DNA of 64,000 nucleotides. Source: Rahnella ecdela (GTDB lineage: Bacteria; Pseudomonadota; Gammaproteobacteria; Enterobacterales; Enterobacteriaceae). The DNA lies in the NCBI RefSeq assembly GCF_019049625.1, contig NZ_JAFMOY010000133.1, forward strand, positions 372,001-436,000, given 5' to 3'. The notes under the pieces are model-generated. The model was given only the letters and a program-made list of their open reading frames with translations. It made no database searches and was not told the DNA's origin. The first letter of the stretch is position 1, and each line of letters opens with the position of its first letter. The position numbers and the translations under genes are program-made. Positions 61,448 to 64,000 of this stretch are shown in pieces.

Positions 61448-62629
61448 TTAATCACGAACACCTCTCTTTTTATAGATACTCATAGTAAATAAAAATAAAG
61501 GAACGCTTACCCAAAAAGTTGATATATCGATGAATATACCAGAGATGATATAAGCAATAATCAGCGGGAACTTTCCCCTATTATTCTTATAAACAAATGC
61601 ACACAGCGATAACAGAAACGAAAGATACAATACGAGACCGACAACTCCGGTCTCAACCGATAGTGAAAGAAACATGTTATCTGGAATAAGTCCGTACTTC
61701 TCTGTCGATAAGCGATAACCTACTCCAAGCAGAGGGTTATCACCAACAAGTCCAAGCAGCAATGTCCAGGTTGTAAATCTGCCGGAACTGATATCTTGCT
61801 GATTAGCACCCGACAATCGCCCCCAGAAAGATGAAAAATACTCGTTATTCATTCCAAAAATAAGTAATGAAATGATAAATGCAGCGATTAATATCAATGT
61901 CAGGGGTTTAATTTTCCGCTCAATACCAAGCGTAAAAATAAAATAAACCAGAACAGCAACCAGCAGACTTCTGGACATTGAAAGATAAATATTGATAAGA
62001 AAGCAAATAAAAATAATGATAAAGAGAAGCGTGTTTCTGCCTGCTGTTTTTAGTTCAATAAATGCCGTAAGCCCCAGAAGAAGGATAAGATTACTGTAAG
62101 CACTGGAATCTTTTGCCACTCCTCCGGCCCTGAACACGTAACCCATTCCAGGGTATTTATACATCTGAGTGGCTGTCAGTGCCTGGCTTTGCACAAAGAA
62201 TCCAACTGATGTTTCAAGGGTGACAAGAACGAAGAGGACGATAAAAAATAATGTAATCCCCTTCTGTTGTCGCTCATTGATTCCCCGGCTAAATGCCAGT
62301 ATCAGAACACCGGGGATATACATCTCCAGCATTCTGAAATACCTCAAAAAGGCCGGAATGTGGTCTGTTGAACCAGGGTAATACAGATAACTGTAGGTGA
62401 TTCCTGACAACACCCAAACTGACCAAAATGAAATAAACAATATAATATAGAAAGAATGTTTGTTTTTTTTCCTTTTTATTAATAAGAAAAAAAACAATGA
62501 AAGCATTGAAAATGGAAAAGAAATTTCAAGGCCGGATATATTCCCTCGTCCAAAAGGTATTAATGTAATTATTGCCATAGCAAGGCATGAACATTGAATT
62601 GCGATACTATCCTTATTGACAGATTGCAT
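61448..62629 (-). CDS. O-antigen/EPS polymerase (Wzy-like)
   Basis: 393 aa, about 11 membrane helices with a large periplasmic loop in the middle. The SSGRFTTWTLLLGLVGDNPLLGVGYRLSTEKYGLIPDNMFLSLSVETGVVGLVLYLSFL segment (about 280-340) is typical of the Wzy_C / O-antigen ligase family. Polymerises lipid-linked repeat units at the periplasmic face. Whether it is polymerase or ligase cannot be decided by sequence, but position in a capsule-type locus favours Wzy. AT-rich; 8 bp upstream of the beta-helix gene in operon order. Confidence 0.82.
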   Translation of the reverse strand: MQSVNKDSIAIQCSCLAMAIITLIPFGRGNISGLEISFPFSMLSLFFFLLIKRKKNKHSFYIILFISFWSVWVLSGITYSYLYYPGSTDHIPAFLRYFRMLEMYIPGVLILAFSRGINERQQKGITLFFIVLFVLVTLETSVGFFVQSQALTATQMYKYPGMGYVFRAGGVAKDSSAYSNLILLLGLTAFIELKTAGRNTLLFIIIFICFLINIYLSMSRSLLVAVLVYFIFTLGIERKIKPLTLILIAAFIISLLIFGMNNEYFSSFWGRLSGANQQDISSGRFTTWTLLLGLVGDNPLLGVGYRLSTEKYGLIPDNMFLSLSVETGVVGLVLYLSFLLSLCAFVYKNNRGKFPLIIAYIISGIFIDISTFWVSVPLFLFTMSIYKKRGVRD

Positions 62630-62644
62630 TAAACACCTTCATTC

Positions 62645-63745
62645 TTATTTCAATATGTCCGTGTATAAACTCAATTCAGCAAGGTAAGTACGTTCCGGGG
62701 AAAATCTCTTGACGATGAAATCTTTAGCGTTAGTCTTTATGCGTGAATGATCTGTTTTGACCAGTTGAAGCTTTTCCGCAAGTTGTTCGACGTTGCCCAG
62801 CTCATACAAATATCCTGTGATATTATTTTCGACCAGTTCGGCATTACCGCCTGAATCGGAAGCTAACACAGGGATTTCATAGAGCTGAGTTTCGAAAATC
62901 ACTCTCCCTAATGGTTCTCTGTCTGATGGCACACATACCAGATTTACGTCATGCAGCTTCTCGCGGACATCAGAAACAAACCCTGTAAATTCCACCTGCT
63001 CGTGCAGATTATGTTCTTGGGTGAATTCTTGTATCTGCTTATAATATTCTTGATCTTTTTCAGTGCTTCTTGGTTCCCCAATAAATTTTAACTTCACTGA
63101 AGTGTCATTCATCAGATAAAGAGCATGCAAGACTTCCATTTGATTCTTAACTTCAGTTATTGCTCCAATTACCGCAATAACATACTTCTCATTATGCTGA
63201 ACAGACTCCACGTTTGCTCTGTCAAGAAATTTTAAGTCGAGTGGGTTATAGATAACACTTATTTTAGATAGAGAATCCGACACTCGTTTAAACGTACTTT
63301 TGACATATTCAGAGTTCGCCAGTATCACCGTTGAAAGCCGGTATATGACGTTGTCAACGAAACCGTGATTCGATAACTCAATACCGCATCGTGCGCGAAA
63401 AACTGTTTTACGTCCTCTTAGTCGGAATGACGGCATTGCAAACAGCCCATCATAAAATGTATTACAATGTACTATGGAATAGTATTTACTTCTCATTAAA
63501 GTTCGAAACATCAGATTGATCCCCCCCAGAACTCGTGAGTTAAATGGCTTGCTATCAATATAATGAATATGACTTTCGTTGATCCCTGAGTTCAGTAATT
63601 CCCTTTTGTATTTGCTGTTTTCTTTGTCAATCAGGATATTAAAATCCACTTTATCACTAATTTTTTCTAACAATGCAATCAGACTTCTTTGTCCACCGGC
63701 GACATCATGGCAGGTATCAACGTACAGAACTTTTTCTTTTTTCAT
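62645..63745 (-). CDS. Glycosyltransferase family 4
   Basis: 366 aa. GT-B fold: N-terminal YVDTCHDVAGGQRSLIALLEKIS, donor domain with VIAVIGAITEVKNQMEVLHAL (about 190-210) and E-x7-E motif EPLGRVIFETQLYEIPVLASDSGGNAELVENNITGYL (about 290-326). Specificity unknown. Its ATG overlaps the stop of the upstream glycosyltransferase (ATGA), so the two are coupled. Confidence 0.88.
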   Translation of the reverse strand: MKKEKVLYVDTCHDVAGGQRSLIALLEKISDKVDFNILIDKENSKYKRELLNSGINESHIHYIDSKPFNSRVLGGINLMFRTLMRSKYYSIVHCNTFYDGLFAMPSFRLRGRKTVFRARCGIELSNHGFVDNVIYRLSTVILANSEYVKSTFKRVSDSLSKISVIYNPLDLKFLDRANVESVQHNEKYVIAVIGAITEVKNQMEVLHALYLMNDTSVKLKFIGEPRSTEKDQEYYKQIQEFTQEHNLHEQVEFTGFVSDVREKLHDVNLVCVPSDREPLGRVIFETQLYEIPVLASDSGGNAELVENNITGYLYELGNVEQLAEKLQLVKTDHSRIKTNAKDFIVKRFSPERTYLAELSLYTDILK

Positions 63746-64000
63746 TGTGTTTCTCCCTTTTTTATATCATTCAAAGTGAGATCTGCAAGCTTGGACCAGG
63801 TGAATTTCTTCACATCAGAAATACAGTTATTGCTTAATTCACTGAGCAACTCTCTGTCCGTGTAGAGCTTCATGATTGCCTGAGATATCTCCTGAATATC
63901 TTCTTTTACTACGAGGCCGTTACGGTTATTTATTACAACTTCACTGATTGCGCCCACATCTGTTGCAACAGAAGGTATACCGTAGATTGCGGCCTCCAGA
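63742..64000 (-). CDS. Glycosyltransferase family 4 (C-terminal part, runs off the window)
   Basis: The minus-strand frame is open from the right edge to the TGA at 63742. The visible 85 residues include LEAAIYGIPSVATDVGAISEVVINNRNGLVV, the sugar-nucleotide-binding end of a GT4 enzyme, followed by a helical tail. Overlaps the next glycosyltransferase start by 4 bp. The rest of the gene, and the locus, lie beyond 64000. Confidence 0.85.
   Translation of the reverse strand, partial: LEAAIYGIPSVATDVGAISEVVINNRNGLVVKEDIQEISQAIMKLYTDRELLSELSNNCISDVKKFTWSKLADLTLNDIKKGETQ

Overview
The window is a chromosomal segment of an enterobacterium. Gene order and protein sequences follow the Escherichia coli serA-tktA-speA-metK-galP-endA-gshB-mutY-mltC-speC stretch closely. 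Differences in that backbone (a lac operon beside fbaA, glsB beside yggN, no nupG, a second loiP) fit the Yersiniaceae side of the order. Rahnella or a close lactose-positive relative is my best guess, but no 16S or other decisive marker is present.

Layout. 1-2711: 5' part of pepP, ygfB, zapA, 6S RNA (ssrS) and fau. 2863-3661: an acid-shock unit with an RstA box, asr with an expanded 20-residue repeat, and the tiny membrane protein gene ydgU. 3809-7176: serA, rpiA and argP. 7204-9049: a divergent LysR regulator and short-chain dehydrogenase pair absent from the E. coli order. 9118-11662: yggE, argO and mscS. 11797-17846: lacI-lacZ-lacY with E. coli-like promoter, CRP and operator architecture, preceded by a DUF1311 (LprI-like) gene, all inserted between mscS and fbaA. 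17980-23934: central carbon genes fbaA, pgk, epd and tktA. 24183-27419: two tandem LoiP-type M48 lipoprotein proteases and an orphan outer-membrane efflux lipoprotein. 27678-33492: speA with an overlapping YqgB-like small ORF, then metK and galP with their control sites. 33568-48683: housekeeping run sprT, endA, rsmE, gshB, yqgE, ruvX, pilT-like yggR, yggS, proC, yggT, yggU, rdgB, hemW, yggN, glsB, yggL, trmB, mutY, yggX and mltC. 48731-53698: a GPH-family sugar symporter, an ornithine decarboxylase, tRNA-Phe and a DUF1294 protein.

The last 10 kb (53776-64000, all on the minus strand and open at the right edge) is a surface or exopolysaccharide locus. In transcription order it holds two GT4 glycosyltransferases, a Wzy-like polymerase, a beta-helix (pectate-lyase-like) protein with a twin-arginine motif, an acyltransferase-3 protein, manC and manB (GDP-mannose supply), a WbaZ-like mannosyltransferase, and a Gmd homologue. 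The distal part is visibly AT-richer than the backbone, which suggests transfer.

The most unusual item is that Gmd homologue (53776-54846). Its substrate-side half is nearly canonical, but the catalytic Tyr, Lys and Glu and the first Gly of the nucleotide-binding motif are replaced, so it looks like a pseudoenzyme. Other points worth a look are the Asr repeat array, the transplanted lac operon with lacI lacking room for its own promoter, the consensus FNR box upstream of galP, the loiP tandem pair, and small ORFs upstream of speA and speC.
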